NCBI GenBank assembly: GCA_020532085.1
Contig: JAJBAV010000010.1
Span: 1-64,000, forward strand
From: Candidatus Cloacimonadota bacterium
GTDB lineage: Bacteria > Cloacimonadota > Cloacimonadia > Cloacimonadales > Cloacimonadaceae
DNA length: 64,000 nucleotides
Reading direction: 5' to 3'
Shown here: positions 50,301 through 57,218 of the stretch, in pieces
Position numbering within the stretch: position 1 is the first letter of the stretch
Layout of the letters: each line of letters begins with the position of its first letter
Notes under the pieces: generated by a model
Database searches by the model: none
What the model saw: the letters and a program-made list of their open reading frames with translations, nothing else
What the model was told of the DNA's origin: nothing
Translations under genes and position numbers: made by a program

Positions 50301-52119
50301 TGAGCTGGATCTGCTGTCCGCTGCCGTAAACTTGCGCGTTGGGATTGTCCGGGCCGGGCAGGCTGTTGTCCAGGGTGTAATAGACTGTCGCGCTGGACGG
50401 GGCCACGCTCAGTCCGGTGATCTCCACCCCCAGATACTGGCCCTGGTCGATGAGGTAAAAATCACCGTCCGGCAGCGGCGGCGGCGTCATGGTGTGGGAT
50501 ACGATCTGCACCGCGCCGGTAACGATGTAGGTTTGCGCAGCCACCGTGCTGTTCAGCCATCCTTCCCGGGTGGCCAAAGCCTTGATGGTGAGGGTGGTTT
50601 CCGCCCCCACCGTGATCGGCAGCACGTATTCCAGGGTTCCCGGAGCGCCCGGGCTGGGATCGCTGCCGTCCACCGTGTAGTGGATCACGGCCGCCGGATT
50701 GGCATTGCTCAGGGCAACCTCCACCGGCGCGTAATACAGCCCGCCCAGAGGCGCGAACACAGGCTCGGCCAAGGTTCCGGTGATCCGGTAGCTTTCACTC
50801 TCGATCTGCGAGGGTGGGAAACCCGGATAGCTGAAGAAAGCCTGGATGGTCACGTTGTTTTCCGCGTTCGGAAGGGCGTCCACCGCTATGGGAGCGGTAT
50901 AGACCGTGGATGCTTCCGTGGGCGTGCTGCCGTCCGTGGTGTAATGAATGACGGCGGTTTCAAATCCCGCCGGCGGTGCCAGCGTCACGCTGATCCCGCT
51001 GGTGTAGGTGCCGCCCTGGGGATCGAACAGCGGTCCGTTCGGGCGCACGATAATGCTCCAAACCACGCTGTCGGTGGCCTGGCCGTCCGAGACCTCGCAG
51101 CTGATGCTCTGCGTGCCGGGAATGTCAAATTGCAGGTCCAGACCGGCTGTGGTGGAAACCACATCGGAGAAAGGCACGCCGTTGAGGCTGCCGCTGTGGG
51201 TCCAGGCGTATGTAAGCGCGTCGTTATCCACGTCGTCCGCGGTCACGGAAAAAGCCAGTAAACTTCCCTGGTCGATGTTTTGGGTAAGTTCCTCAGGTTG
51301 CCAGAGGCTTATCTCCGGGGGATCGTTGACCCCCAAAACGTTGATGTAAATGGTCTGCGAGCTGAACGCGTTTGACTGCCGGTCCACTGCCGTGAGTTCG
51401 TAGGTCGCCATGCCGTTGTAATCCAGCTGGGGCGTGAAAGTAACCAAAGAACCTGTGGAGGGCGGTTCCTGGGTCACGTCGATGGGATATTCGGCAAACA
51501 GCACATTGAGGTCAAAGTTGGTGGGATCGGCCGAGTCGATGCAGCTCACGTAGTTCTGAAACTCTATCTGCAGCGCCGTTTCTTCGTTGGTTACAAAGAT
51601 GTTCCCATCCGGCAAACCGCTCCAGACGGGGGGGTCTGGCACGGAGGTCACATTCACGCGGAAAATGCCATAGGCGTAATCGCCTGTCAAATTGTCTATT
51701 GCCTTAAGAATCAGAACTTCCGATCCAAACCAGTTCTCTTCTATGGGTTGGAACTGAAGTTTCAGGGTATTGCCAGGGTCCGGAACGGTTAATGTGAAAT
51801 ACTCGGACGGATACAGAAGATCCAAGGTCAGGGCGATGTTCTCCGGATTGTTGATGTGCCGGGTGAAATCTTTGGTCCAGGCCAGATCTTCGTAAAAGAG
51901 GCCTGTCTCGGGATCGTCAACATCGGTCAAATCTGGAATGTTGTATTCTTCCAAGCCGGTGTTGAAGGAAAAGCTCGTCCGCTGGGAATCATGACCGGCG
52001 ATCAGCTCCAGGATTTCCGGAGGAATTTCCGGATTGGCCTCAGCGGCCAGTTCGCTTGTTTGCGCGAAGAGAGCGATTGCGCTCAGCAACACGACCAAAA
52101 CCAACAAAAATCTATTCAT
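41326..52119 (-). CDS. Giant secreted protein with ~35 CHB_HEX_C-type repeats and a C-terminal sorting domain
   Basis: A 3597-aa protein. It starts with a signal peptide (MNRFLLVLVVLLSAIALFAQ) and a ribosome-binding site (aaggagat). Residues ~30-360 hold cadherin/Ig-like segments (GVNDPPEI). About 35 repeats of ~85 residues follow (~365-3380), each with the chitobiase C-terminal-like core xxYTLDGSxPT...IKAxAFxxxWxPS. Next come an Fn3-like domain (~3390-3490) and a FlgD/type IX-like sorting domain (WPNPAMEQTEIVV...GTYFARVV). It is likely a surface adhesin or carbohydrate-binding fibre. Repeats 19-23 and 24-28 are a segmental duplication. Long open frames on the other strand are by-products of the repeats. 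Confidence 0.88.
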   Translation of the reverse strand: MNRFLLVLVVLLSAIALFAQTSELAAEANPEIPPEILELIAGHDSQRTSFSFNTGLEEYNIPDLTDVDDPETGLFYEDLAWTKDFTRHINNPENIALTLDLLYPSEYFTLTVPDPGNTLKLQFQPIEENWFGSEVLILKAIDNLTGDYAYGIFRVNVTSVPDPPVWSGLPDGNIFVTNEETALQIEFQNYVSCIDSADPTNFDLNVLFAEYPIDVTQEPPSTGSLVTFTPQLDYNGMATYELTAVDRQSNAFSSQTIYINVLGVNDPPEISLWQPEELTQNIDQGSLLAFSVTADDVDNDALTYAWTHSGSLNGVPFSDVVSTTAGLDLQFDIPGTQSISCEVSDGQATDSVVWSIIVRPNGPLFDPQGGTYTSGISVTLAPPAGFETAVIHYTTDGSTPTEASTVYTAPIAVDALPNAENNVTIQAFFSYPGFPPSQIESESYRITGTLAEPVFAPLGGLYYAPVEVALSNANPAAVIHYTVDGSDPSPGAPGTLEYVLPITVGAETTLTIKALATREGWLNSTVAAQTYIVTGAVQIVSHTMTPPPLPDGDFYLIDQGQYLGVEITGLSVAPSSATVYYTLDNSLPGPDNPNAQVYGSGQQIQLTNPSWITFKAYLADWQASETYSYYYDVRSKTVMLTYANGTVFDPAPGYSTTPIFVSISASTLPSGASVYYTLDGSDPDPGTSQLYTGPIQIDATTTIKALAQYPGLYPSDIQAGLFTITGTVAAPVFDPQPGSFSSALQLTMTSSTDGAVIYYSLDGSEPAPNTRASFLYEGPVDLGNGLHQVRARAFKEFWDPSTITEGTYSIGILPAPVFDLAEGLYFDPIVVHLSVPGAPEASIHYTTDGSEPTDASTLYDPGTGIQIGLQTSFTIKAIAVQAGWINSAVAQRSYQVTGTVATPVFTPDGGTYSVSTTVTITSATADAVIRYTLDGEEPTLSYGSTYEGPVFINSSATLRARAFRTDWRSSEIYGAIYTIIGNIANPVFTPGAGTYTSPVDVYISVNPPDATIYYTTNGTEPSQSNGSTYVTGNPVLVAADVLLRAKAFKSGWNPSGITDAQYYITGTVSAPVFDPPSGQYATAQTVTLSAVPATAQIIYTLDGTTPAQGNGSVYDGPVTVSANTIIRAFAWLEGWNDSPVSTASYVINGPVGQPIISPTAGYYNAPQTVSISVIPAAATIRYTLDDSEPSLVNGFTYTAAFPIQGHTVVKAYAYLDNWLDSDVATAEYFFVVSNPVITPSGGSFAAAQTISMSVGTAGASIRYTLDGSNPTPEYGDQYLAPFELTASATVKAIAYRSDWISSNIVSQSYVINGPVSDPLFSVAPGDFTAPFSVSITTLPASSTIYYTTNGTDPSDTNGLVYGSPLLIQQNTVLKARAYRANWLPSNISSATYNFFASPVSIVPNGGTFTSNQNVTLSTITPDAQIYYTLDGSDPVPGSSPAYNPFIPVLVDHDLELKAVADKTNWYPSAITSATFDINIPLPDVATPVIQPPSGVYNTVQTVTISTATPEATLVYTTNGTDPALDNGTVYTGSFTVSNNVIIKARGFKDGYDPSPITTVQYVIVIPIETVETPVFAPPAGIYSEPVQVTISTQTPEASIRYTLDGTEPSETVGNLYLSPVNISQTTTIKAIAFKTGMNTSLISNASYVINIIVPEVAAPMFSHPSGTYYQPIDLSISTTTENAQIRYTTDGSVPTPTQGTEYLAPINIPSDTNLFIQAIAYRDGWNPSPVVSASYNVTGTVADVSFSPAGGIYTQATPVVLTTATAGATIHYTTDGSEPDEDSELYTTAIVVQLNSTVTINAKAFKAGWQPSTTTHESYTVTGQVIITPPVFSLTSGVYTSPQTVAINTPIPADAIIRYTTDGNDPTSTSEIYDGPIDLSLNQTVTLKARAFRENWIPSPLYSSTYVMTGQVTLPTVLFAPPAGTYQTAQAISINPPLLPTDATLRYTLDGSEPSQFSPAYTNPIQLGTNSTTTIKVKGFRTDWTPSETASATYVITGQVAFLTPVFTPAPGVYTTAQQIHVNDTLPADAIVRYTIDGTDPTELSPQYTDPINLPLETSLTLKVRAFKANWTPSEIHTGNYTTTGAVTITLPVFTPAPGLYTSPQAVVINTATIPTGAALHYTLDGSDPNEFSPVYSDPIQVGNGQTVTIRVRAYAANWQPSLIHTGVYTVTGQVTIAQPVFTPPEGTYQTAQVVTLNTLTMPAGATLRYTLDGSEPSASSPVYSTAIQLALGTMTTIKVKAYLTNWLPSQTYSATYNITGALSIVEPVFTPAGGTYQTAQSVVINTATMPAGGTVRYTTDGSTPTASSPQYLTPIGIPLNTTTTIKAVAFLAGWAPSQVYSSTYTVTGQVQLPSQVFSPAGGTYQTAQAITLNTNTTPAGATLRYTLDGSEPSQFSPAYTVPIQLGLGSSTTIKVKGFRDNWIPSTTATATYLITGQVVFQTPVFSPAPGVYATAQQITVNGTIPTDAVVRYTTDGSDPTELSPQYTAPINLPLETSLTLKVRAFKANWTPSAIQTGNYTTTGAVTITLPVFTPSPGLYTSPQAVVINTTTIPAGATLRYTLDGSDPNESSPVYGTPIQVSNGQSVTIRVRAYAANWQPSQIHTGVFTVTGQVSISEPVFTPPAGTYQTAQVVTLNTLTTPAGATLRFTLDGTEPTASSPIYTTAIQLALGSQTTVKVKAYLTNWTPSPTYSATYNITGALSILEPVFTPAAGTYQTAQSVVINTTTSPAGGTVRYTTDGSTPTASSPIYTTPIIVSLSTTMTVKAMAFLTGWAPSQVYSATYTVTGQVQLPAQVFTPAAGTYQAAQTVALNTNTTPTGATLRYTLDGSVPTENSPAYTAPINLPLNSTTTISVKAFKIDWTPSATATATYVITGQIVFQTPVFTPPEGIYQTGQIITISETIPADATIRYTTDGTEPTASSTMYTAPLSLPLNSNTTFKVKAFKTDWIASATHTATYTITGQASIQAPVFDPIPGTYATVQTVSISSNVVPAGAQIRYTIDGTDPTPASDLYTAPMQFPLFTNIEMRARAYATNWTPSPVYVANYTFTGTATIPDPVFTPVAGTYASDIMVVLNTQTVPAGATLLYTLDGTEPESSSTHYTQPIQLTAPGDYTLKVKAAKQDYLPSPTYTALYQLTGQMQLLPPYLDPAPGTYTEPISVSPSGGTNPAGGTIRYTTDGTNPTESSPEFTAPVNIGLNSIGYTIKLRAYKTGWLPSVVQSGVYNVTGQVQLPQAMFSPEPGTYQTSQSVTLAAATLPANATVRYTTDGTEPTVYSAAYTAPITLPQNATTTLKVRGFADGWIPSETQTAVYTITGTVSPPVFSPPGGTYGAPVFVVVSSPTEGAEIRYTTDGSDPTAASELYTDPVIVPNYAQNFVITARAFKTDWTPSPAASATYTIFSAPVDVRGFSYAGYIRVLWNLPGAGKGLDGFNVYRRKLAETAYTQINTALVNTQVDGNYYFDDYSIEMDVSYEYYVTAVYDGAESPASASTVEYYQSQDLDISDASYAWPNPAMEQTEIVVILNRNNNVTLTVSIYDFAGKKVRTITEPPQNSNQIRIPWNLRNTSGAKVGRGTYFARVVANDGVNRSERVIKIAVK
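43740..46390. repeat. Higher-order duplication inside the giant gene
   Basis: Two five-repeat blocks, each about 1.32 kb, lie head to tail (about 46390-45060 and 45060-43740). Repeats in matching positions share distinctive tips, for example SQFSP, TELSP and NEFSP/NESSP in the same order, and the next repeat begins QLP(S/A)QVF in both. The near-identity points to recent unequal exchange. Confidence 0.8.
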
Positions 52120-52222
52120 GCTCTATCTCCTTCCAAGACTGCGCGGGGCAGTGGTTGACAATGTATGCGCTCCGTGGCGCCGGGCAAAACGCCGGTTCCA
52201 CGGAGCCTGACAAAATGTTGTG

Positions 52223-52251
52223 CAAATACGGACTTTTAGTCATAATGTCAA
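52223..52251 (-). promoter_or_regulatory. Candidate promoter of the giant-protein operon
   Basis: TTGACA (52246-52251, minus strand), a 17-bp spacer and TATTTG (52223-52228), leaving a leader of about 100 bases before the ATG at 52119. Confidence 0.4.
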
Positions 52252-52403
52252 GTTATCGCCCCTTTTGATGCTGTCAATGAATATTTTGTCCGCTTCGCCC
52301 CCTTTTGTAGAAATAATTCCAGCCTCCCGTCATCCCGCGGCTGGGGCAGACCGGGTAACCACCCACGGCATATGGCCTGCCAGGCTACTCTGGATATGGC
52401 TTT

Positions 52404-52592
52404 GAGGCCATCCAGCGTGGCTGCTGCGAACGCTTCTTCGATGACTTCCGCGTATCCGAGGAAACCGCCGCCCAAGCCCTCTACCTCTGCGACTTCTACT
52501 TCAACACCACCATCCCCTTCCTGGAGATCGTGAGCGAACAGGACCGCCTCGCCGGAGAACGCAAACTGGTGGACCTGCTGGTTAGCAAATAC
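52404..52592 (+). pseudogene. Truncated DUF3987 gene fragment
   Basis: About 63 codons that translate closely to residues ~320-383 of the protein at 6-1349 (EAIQRGCCERFF, SEETAAQ, LYLCDFYF, IPFLEIVSEQD). There is no start, P-loop or C terminus. On the 5' side the match stops at about 52404; on the 3' side it stops exactly where an inverted-repeat element begins (52594). Confidence 0.85.
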
Positions 52593-52593
52593 G

Positions 52594-52720
52594 GAACACC
52601 AGTTTCAACTGGTCGGACCGCCGGATTCATCCGGAAATCTTCTGCTGCGTACCAGGCCTGTCAGTCCATCGGCAAAAACCGGATGAATCCGGTGGACCGA
52701 CCGGATAAATCCGGTGTTCC
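52594..52720. repeat. Inverted-repeat element that truncates the DUF3987 fragment
   Basis: Arms of about 41 bp (52594-52634 and 52679-52720) match at about 34 positions, around a 44-base spacer. Motifs are ggattcatccgg and its complement ccggatgaatcc. It replaces the 3' end of the gene fragment. Confidence 0.7.
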
Positions 52721-52820
52721 GGTTCCCACGGAATTCGCTGACTGTCCTCTCCTGACGGCTTCGAGAGTTTGATTGACATATTTACCGCCATCAGTTCGTC
52801 AGATTTCTGTTCCATGAACC

Positions 52821-53160
52821 ATTCTTTCACAACCCTTCACAAATGGCTGTGAATAGTTCTAACCCTTTATAGAAAAGGGTTTGAAGCCATTCTTTCACAA
52901 AATATCGGTACTCCTCTCTCTCCGGGATAGAGTCCTTGTGCATTATGCTAATCTTTATATTATATATTAAACTATGATACATATATTATCTATATCTATA
53001 TATATGACATATGGTTATACATCTGCATCAGGGATTCCTGCATCATTGCTGCGGCGGGAGGGGAGTAGCGAATTTTTGTGAATGGTTAGCCTGTAACGCT
53101 GATCAGTAAAGGATTAGAACTATTCACAACCGTTTGTGAAGGGTTGTGAAGAGTGTGAAT
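52821..53160. repeat. AT-rich core flanked by inverted TTCACAA arms (second origin-like block)
   Basis: Left arm 52821-52902 contains ttcacaacccttcacaaa and gtgaatagttctaa; right arm 53080-53160 is its inverted counterpart (ttagaactattcacaacc, tttgtgaagggttgtgaa). About 40 of 45 bases match in the outer part. Between them 52930-53030 is almost purely A+T. It parallels the 1398-1778 block in plan but not in iteron sequence. Confidence 0.75.
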
Positions 53161-53197
53161 TTGCCCATTGTGATTCTTGATCCCTTCCCTCCCCTAA

Positions 53198-53409
53198 AGC
53201 CCCGCAGGGGCGATACATCTTAGCCCGGGGTGGAAACCCCGGGTCACCAATACAAATGAGGCAGATCAGCCCCGCAGGGGCGACACATCTTAGCCCGGGG
53301 TGGAAACCCCGGGTCAAGGGGACATAAATAGGTTACGAAGCCCCGCAGGGGCGACACACTAACCTAATCTGTTATTTTGCAATCATTTGTGCCGCCCCTC
53401 CGGGGCTTG
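53198..53409. repeat. 70-bp GC-rich tandem repeats
   Basis: Units starting agccccgcaggggcga occur at 53198, 53268 and 53339, with the palindromic companion gcccggggtggaaaccccgg in the first two and an inverted copy at 53391-53409. The unit start also opens the repeat cluster at 1789. The spacing DNA is not unique spacer-like, so this is not CRISPR. Confidence 0.85.
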
Positions 53410-54139
53410 CATTCATCCTATGTCTCCACACCCCAGGGTTCCGCTGCGCTTCACCCTGGGCTAAGTTGTTACGCCCTCTGGGCTCAACCCCTTCCCGCCC
53501 CTCGATCCCCCACCCATGTCCAAGCAACGTCCAAGCCATGCCCGAAACCGGAGATCGGCGGGACGTCAGCAGCGCGTGGGGAGGGCGGACAGAAGCGAGG
53601 GAGGCCAGACAGAGCCCCTTGTGGGCGACAGAATCCCCCGTAAATTATATCGCTCGCGAGGGGCTTATGTTTTCTTTGGGCTACGATCCCGAGGGGCTTG
53701 CCTCGCTGCGCTCGTCCGCATCCTCGCTATCGTTCTGCCGCCTCTGCGAGGCTTGTCATTGCCAACCAACGCCCCGAACCCGCGTCATTCCGGAACGCAG
53801 TGACGGAATCCAGCCCTGGCGGGAATAGCCCAACCCAGACTCAGGCCACCTCGGGGTCCGAAATCATCGGCGTAACGCAAAACAGCATAATCACAACACG
53901 GAGGCACGGAGACACGGAGAAAAGAGGAAAAGGTGGTGGTTGGTCGGCTTAGCCTGGCGAACGGCGAACGCAGAGAGCATGGGCGAAAGGATATTTTGGC
54001 GGTAACATGCTTTGTTGCCGGCGATGCTCGTGACTCACTCGAAGCCAGCCCCCACGCTCCCTCCCTTCCACCCCCTCTTTTTCTCTGAGCCTCTGAGCCT
54101 CTGAGCCTCTGTGTTAAAAAATTCCATGGGAGGAACCAC
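53410..54139. repeat. Noncoding dispersed-repeat tract before the small-gene remnant
   Basis: This tract holds no convincing gene. It contains the ctcgctatcgttctgccgcc block (about 53728-53757), a gtcattccgg motif (~53784), gcgggaatagccca (~53819), and cggaggcacggagacacgg (~53900). These appear in the same order as in 1787-2720. Near 54085-54112 there is a triple gcctctga repeat. Confidence 0.7.
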
Positions 54140-54217
54140 ATGAAAGTCTGCTCAAGAACATGCTCAAAGCCTACCGCGGCGCATGTGACGGATCGACCTA
54201 TTACTACAATCCCCGCG
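54140..54217 (+). pseudogene. Frameshifted remnant of the 148-aa gene
   Basis: It keeps ggaggaaccac-ATGAAAGTC, i.e. the ribosome-binding site and start of the gene at 2821. It has lost bases after codon 3, shifting the frame, and matches again through ATTACTACAATCCCCG before ending. Only about 26 codons remain. Confidence 0.85.
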
Positions 54218-54283
54218 GAACTTCCCGGCCCACCCCGACGCTGGGATGACGGCGTGGGCGCCCCCCCCTTCGTCCCGATTTTG

Positions 54284-54312
54284 ATTGACAAACCGGCCCT
54301 TTCTTTTCGTCT
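54284..54312 (+). promoter_or_regulatory. Candidate promoter of the RNA methyltransferase gene
   Basis: TTGACA (54284-54289), a 17-bp spacer and TCGTCT (54307-54312), very near the ATG at 54319. The element is the same pair seen before hsdM; transcription would start close to or at the start codon. Confidence 0.4.
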
Positions 54313-54318
54313 GGAGTG

Positions 54319-55467
54319 ATGAAAACAATTGAGTATCAAGAAAAGGGAAGCTATTTCGCGATAGTGGCGGGAAGTTTGGAGCGCCACGCGGCGGCGGAAC
54401 TGGGCGAACTCGGCGCCGGGGTGGGCCGGGAAGTTCCGCGGGGACTGCATTTCAGTTGCGATCAGGAAACGCTGTACCGGGTGCTTTACACATCCAGGCT
54501 GGTCCAGAGGGTGCTGGCGCCGCTGGCCACCTTTGCCTGTCCAGACGAAAAACTGCTTTACCGCAAAGCGCGGGACCTGATCGATTGGGCCTCGTTGTTT
54601 CCGGTGGACACCAGTTTTGGGATCCAGGCCAACGTGAGTTCCAGCAGGATCCGGCACTCGCTTTACGCGGGCCAAGTGCTCAAAGACGCCATTTGCGACA
54701 GCTTTCGCGACAAAACCGGGCAGCGTCCGGATTTCAGCACCAGGCAGGCACCGGTGAATTTCAACCTCCACCTCCACGCCGACCGGGCCACCATTTCGCT
54801 GGACCTCTCCGGCGTGAGCATGCACAAACGCGGCTACCGCAAGGCTGGCGGCGCCGCCCCGCTGCAGGAAACCCTGGCCGCCGCGATGATCAGATTGTCG
54901 GGTTGGGATGGCTCCAGAAAACTGCTGGACCCCATGTGCGGCAGCGGGACCATTCTGGCGGAGGCTTTGATGCATTTCTGCCGTGTCCCGGCGGCCTGGC
55001 TGAGGCAGGACAGCGGTTACCAGTTTTTGCCAGACCACTCCCCGGACCTCTTCAAGAAAGTGAAAGCAGCCGCCGACGCGGAGATCCGCCCCCTGCCGGA
55101 AGGCCTGATCCAAGGTTCAGACATGCACGCGGGCAATGTTCAGACCGCCAGGGAAAACCTGGCCCTGCTGCCGGGCGGGGACAGAGTCGAGCTGCAAGCC
55201 TCCCGGTTTCAGGACCTGGGGCGGGAAAGCGGCCGCTGCGTGATCTCCAACCCGCCTTACGGGGTGAGGCTGGAGGACAGCAGCAGCGCGGAACGGCTCT
55301 ACAACGAACTGGGGGATTTCCTCAAGCAAAAGTGCCCGGACAGCGAATCCTACATCCTTTGCGGCAACAAAAACCTGGTGCCGCAACTGCGGCTGCGGGC
55401 GCACTGGAAGAAGAATCTGAAGAACGCGGATCTGGAAGTGGTGCTGGCGAAGATCGTGGTGCGCTAG
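54319..55467 (+). CDS. THUMP-domain class I RNA methyltransferase (RlmL N-terminal-type)
   Basis: A 382-aa protein with an N-terminal THUMP-like RNA-binding region (~50-160) and a UPF0020 methyltransferase domain: SAM motif LDPMCGSGTILAEAL (~200) and catalytic NPPYGVRL (~313). It resembles the family that includes the m2G-forming half of RlmL and YpsC-like proteins, methylating guanine N2 in 23S rRNA or tRNA; the target is not certain. The ATG at 54319 is used; a GTG one codon earlier is possible. It converges on the WalJ-like gene with 4 bp between stops. Confidence 0.87.
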   Translation: MKTIEYQEKGSYFAIVAGSLERHAAAELGELGAGVGREVPRGLHFSCDQETLYRVLYTSRLVQRVLAPLATFACPDEKLLYRKARDLIDWASLFPVDTSFGIQANVSSSRIRHSLYAGQVLKDAICDSFRDKTGQRPDFSTRQAPVNFNLHLHADRATISLDLSGVSMHKRGYRKAGGAAPLQETLAAAMIRLSGWDGSRKLLDPMCGSGTILAEALMHFCRVPAAWLRQDSGYQFLPDHSPDLFKKVKAAADAEIRPLPEGLIQGSDMHAGNVQTARENLALLPGGDRVELQASRFQDLGRESGRCVISNPPYGVRLEDSSSAERLYNELGDFLKQKCPDSESYILCGNKNLVPQLRLRAHWKKNLKNADLEVVLAKIVVR

Positions 55468-55471
55468 GCAC

Positions 55472-56257
55472 TCAGATATTCAGCAGGGGGGTGTGCCGAT
55501 ACTGGTCCGCCACCAGCAGTTGAATGTCGCTGCGGATGGTTTGCAAATAGGCGCGCATGGTTTGCAGGGCCAGCTGCGGATCGTTGTTGATCTCACTGAG
55601 GTGGGCCAGGACAAGGTTTTGCAGTCCGTGATGCATCACCTGGCTCACCACACCCACCGCCTGGAGGTTGGAAAGGTGGCCGTTGATGCTTTTGATGCGC
55701 TGTTTCAGGGCCCAATCGTAGGGTCCGTTCATCAGCATGCGCTCATCGTGGTTACTCTCCAAAACCAGGGTGGTGCAATGTTTCAGCTTGTTCACAGCCA
55801 GCGCGGTGGGAAAGCCCAGATCGGTGGCCACGCCCAGCTTGCGTTCATCGTCACCGTTCCGGGTGAAAGTGAAGTTGCAGCTGTCCGCGGCGTCGTGGGA
55901 GGAGGCAAAAGGATGGATCTCCAGATCGCGGATGCTGAAGCCGCGGCCGGTTTCGAAGTATCTGACGCCGGCGGGAAGATCGCCGAGGCGGTGGGCGCAC
56001 TGGTCCAGCGTGCCTGCATTGATGTAGAGCGGAATTTTGAGCTTGCGGGCCAGGACCCCCACCCCGCGGGTGTGGTCCGAATGCTCGTGGCTCACCAGCA
56101 CGGCCTTCAGCTCGTTGTAGCCAACGCCCAAGGCGTCCAGGGCCGCCAGGATGGTTTTGGCCGCCACTCCAGCATCCAGCAGCAGCGCCACTTCGCCGGT
56201 GCGCACAAGGACGGCGTTGCCCTTGGAACCGCTCACCAGCACCGAGGTTTGGAACAT
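55472..56257 (-). CDS. MBL-fold metallohydrolase, WalJ/YycJ-like
   Basis: A 261-aa metallo-beta-lactamase-fold protein. GSKGNAVLV and the metal motif SHEHSDHTRGV are typical of YycJ/WalJ, a nuclease-like protein linked to DNA metabolism and cell-wall signalling. The ATG at 56257 lies 4 bp after the YhaM-like stop codon. Confidence 0.88.
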   Translation of the reverse strand: MFQTSVLVSGSKGNAVLVRTGEVALLLDAGVAAKTILAALDALGVGYNELKAVLVSHEHSDHTRGVGVLARKLKIPLYINAGTLDQCAHRLGDLPAGVRYFETGRGFSIRDLEIHPFASSHDAADSCNFTFTRNGDDERKLGVATDLGFPTALAVNKLKHCTTLVLESNHDERMLMNGPYDWALKQRIKSINGHLSNLQAVGVVSQVMHHGLQNLVLAHLSEINNDPQLALQTMRAYLQTIRSDIQLLVADQYRHTPLLNI

Positions 56258-56261
56258 CCGC

Positions 56262-57212
56262 TCAGATCTTGGTGAGGTGGTAATAGCGGTTGTTCAGCTT
56301 GTCGTATTCGCTCCAGACAGCGTTTTCCGGTGCCGCTTCCAGCATCTGGGCCACGCCCACGCTCTGGGCGTCCAGGTTGTCGCAGAGGTGCAGAACCAGC
56401 GCCTCGAGGGTCTGGGGCAAGCGCACGGAGGCTTTTTCATATTCGCCGTGGTGGGCCAGGATCATGTGGCGCAAATTGAGCAGGATGTCGTCAGGAAAAC
56501 CGGTGATCAGCCTGGCCTGTTCGCAGATGTACTGGTCGCTGAGGCTGAGATGGCCGATCAAGCGCCCCACTTCGGTGAAATCGATCGCGGGTTTGGCGTT
56601 GTATTCGAAGATCTTGCCAAAGTCGTGCAACAACGCTCCGGAGAGCAGCAGGTCCCGGTTCACGGGATACATCACCGAAACGAAATCGCAGAGGGTGGCC
56701 ACGGACACAGTGTGTTCGATGAGCCCGTGCATGTAGTTGTGATGCCAGCCTTTGGCCGCGGGGGCCTGCAGAAAACGGGCGAAGACCTCCTTGTCGTCAA
56801 AGACGGCGCGCAGCAGCTTGTGCAGCCAAACGTTCTCCACCTTGTCTACAAAGGCAAAGAACTGCTCCGCCAGGGCGTCCGGATCCTTCTTGCTGCGGGT
56901 GACGAAATCCTCGATCCTGTATTCGGAGTGGTCGGCAAAGCGGACCTGGGAAACATTCAGCTGGATCTGTTCCTTATAGCTGTTCACCAGGGCTTTCAGG
57001 TGCACCACGTCACCCGCGGCGAAAGTTTCGCTGATGTTTTTGGCGTCTTTCCAAACATTGCCGGCGATGGTGCCGCTGCGGTCCTGCAAACGCAGGCGCA
57101 GATACTGGTCGTTCTTGCCGTCGCGCAGTTCCTTTTCCGCCACCAGATAGAAGCCGTTGATCTCTTTGCCGAGGTGGTCCTTGAATTCCGAAATGTCGAT
57201 GTGGTCAGTCAT
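56262..57212 (-). CDS. 3'-5' exoribonuclease, YhaM-like (OB fold + HD)
   Basis: A 316-aa protein. The N-terminal OB fold (~15-95; YLRLRLQDRSGTIAGNVW) is followed by an HD domain (GLIEHTVSV, ALLHDFGKIFEY, LAHHGEYEKAS). This arrangement is that of YhaM, which degrades RNA and single-stranded DNA. It begins 6 bp after the secreted-protein gene. Confidence 0.88.
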   Translation of the reverse strand: MTDHIDISEFKDHLGKEINGFYLVAEKELRDGKNDQYLRLRLQDRSGTIAGNVWKDAKNISETFAAGDVVHLKALVNSYKEQIQLNVSQVRFADHSEYRIEDFVTRSKKDPDALAEQFFAFVDKVENVWLHKLLRAVFDDKEVFARFLQAPAAKGWHHNYMHGLIEHTVSVATLCDFVSVMYPVNRDLLLSGALLHDFGKIFEYNAKPAIDFTEVGRLIGHLSLSDQYICEQARLITGFPDDILLNLRHMILAHHGEYEKASVRLPQTLEALVLHLCDNLDAQSVGVAQMLEAAPENAVWSEYDKLNNRYYHLTKI

Positions 57213-57218
57213 GATGGC

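Noticed and set aside
42196-51261. Long plus-strand open frames opposite the giant gene
   Set aside because: They mirror the repeat period of the minus-strand coding sequence, have Gly/Arg/Val-rich low-complexity translations and lack start signals.
53198-53409. Possible CRISPR array (regular ~70-bp units)
   Set aside because: The units are repeated over most of their length, no unique spacers of uniform size exist, and no cas genes are nearby.
54140-54217. Short functional peptide gene
   Set aside because: Alignment with 2821 shows a deletion after codon 3 that shifts the frame, so it is a remnant.
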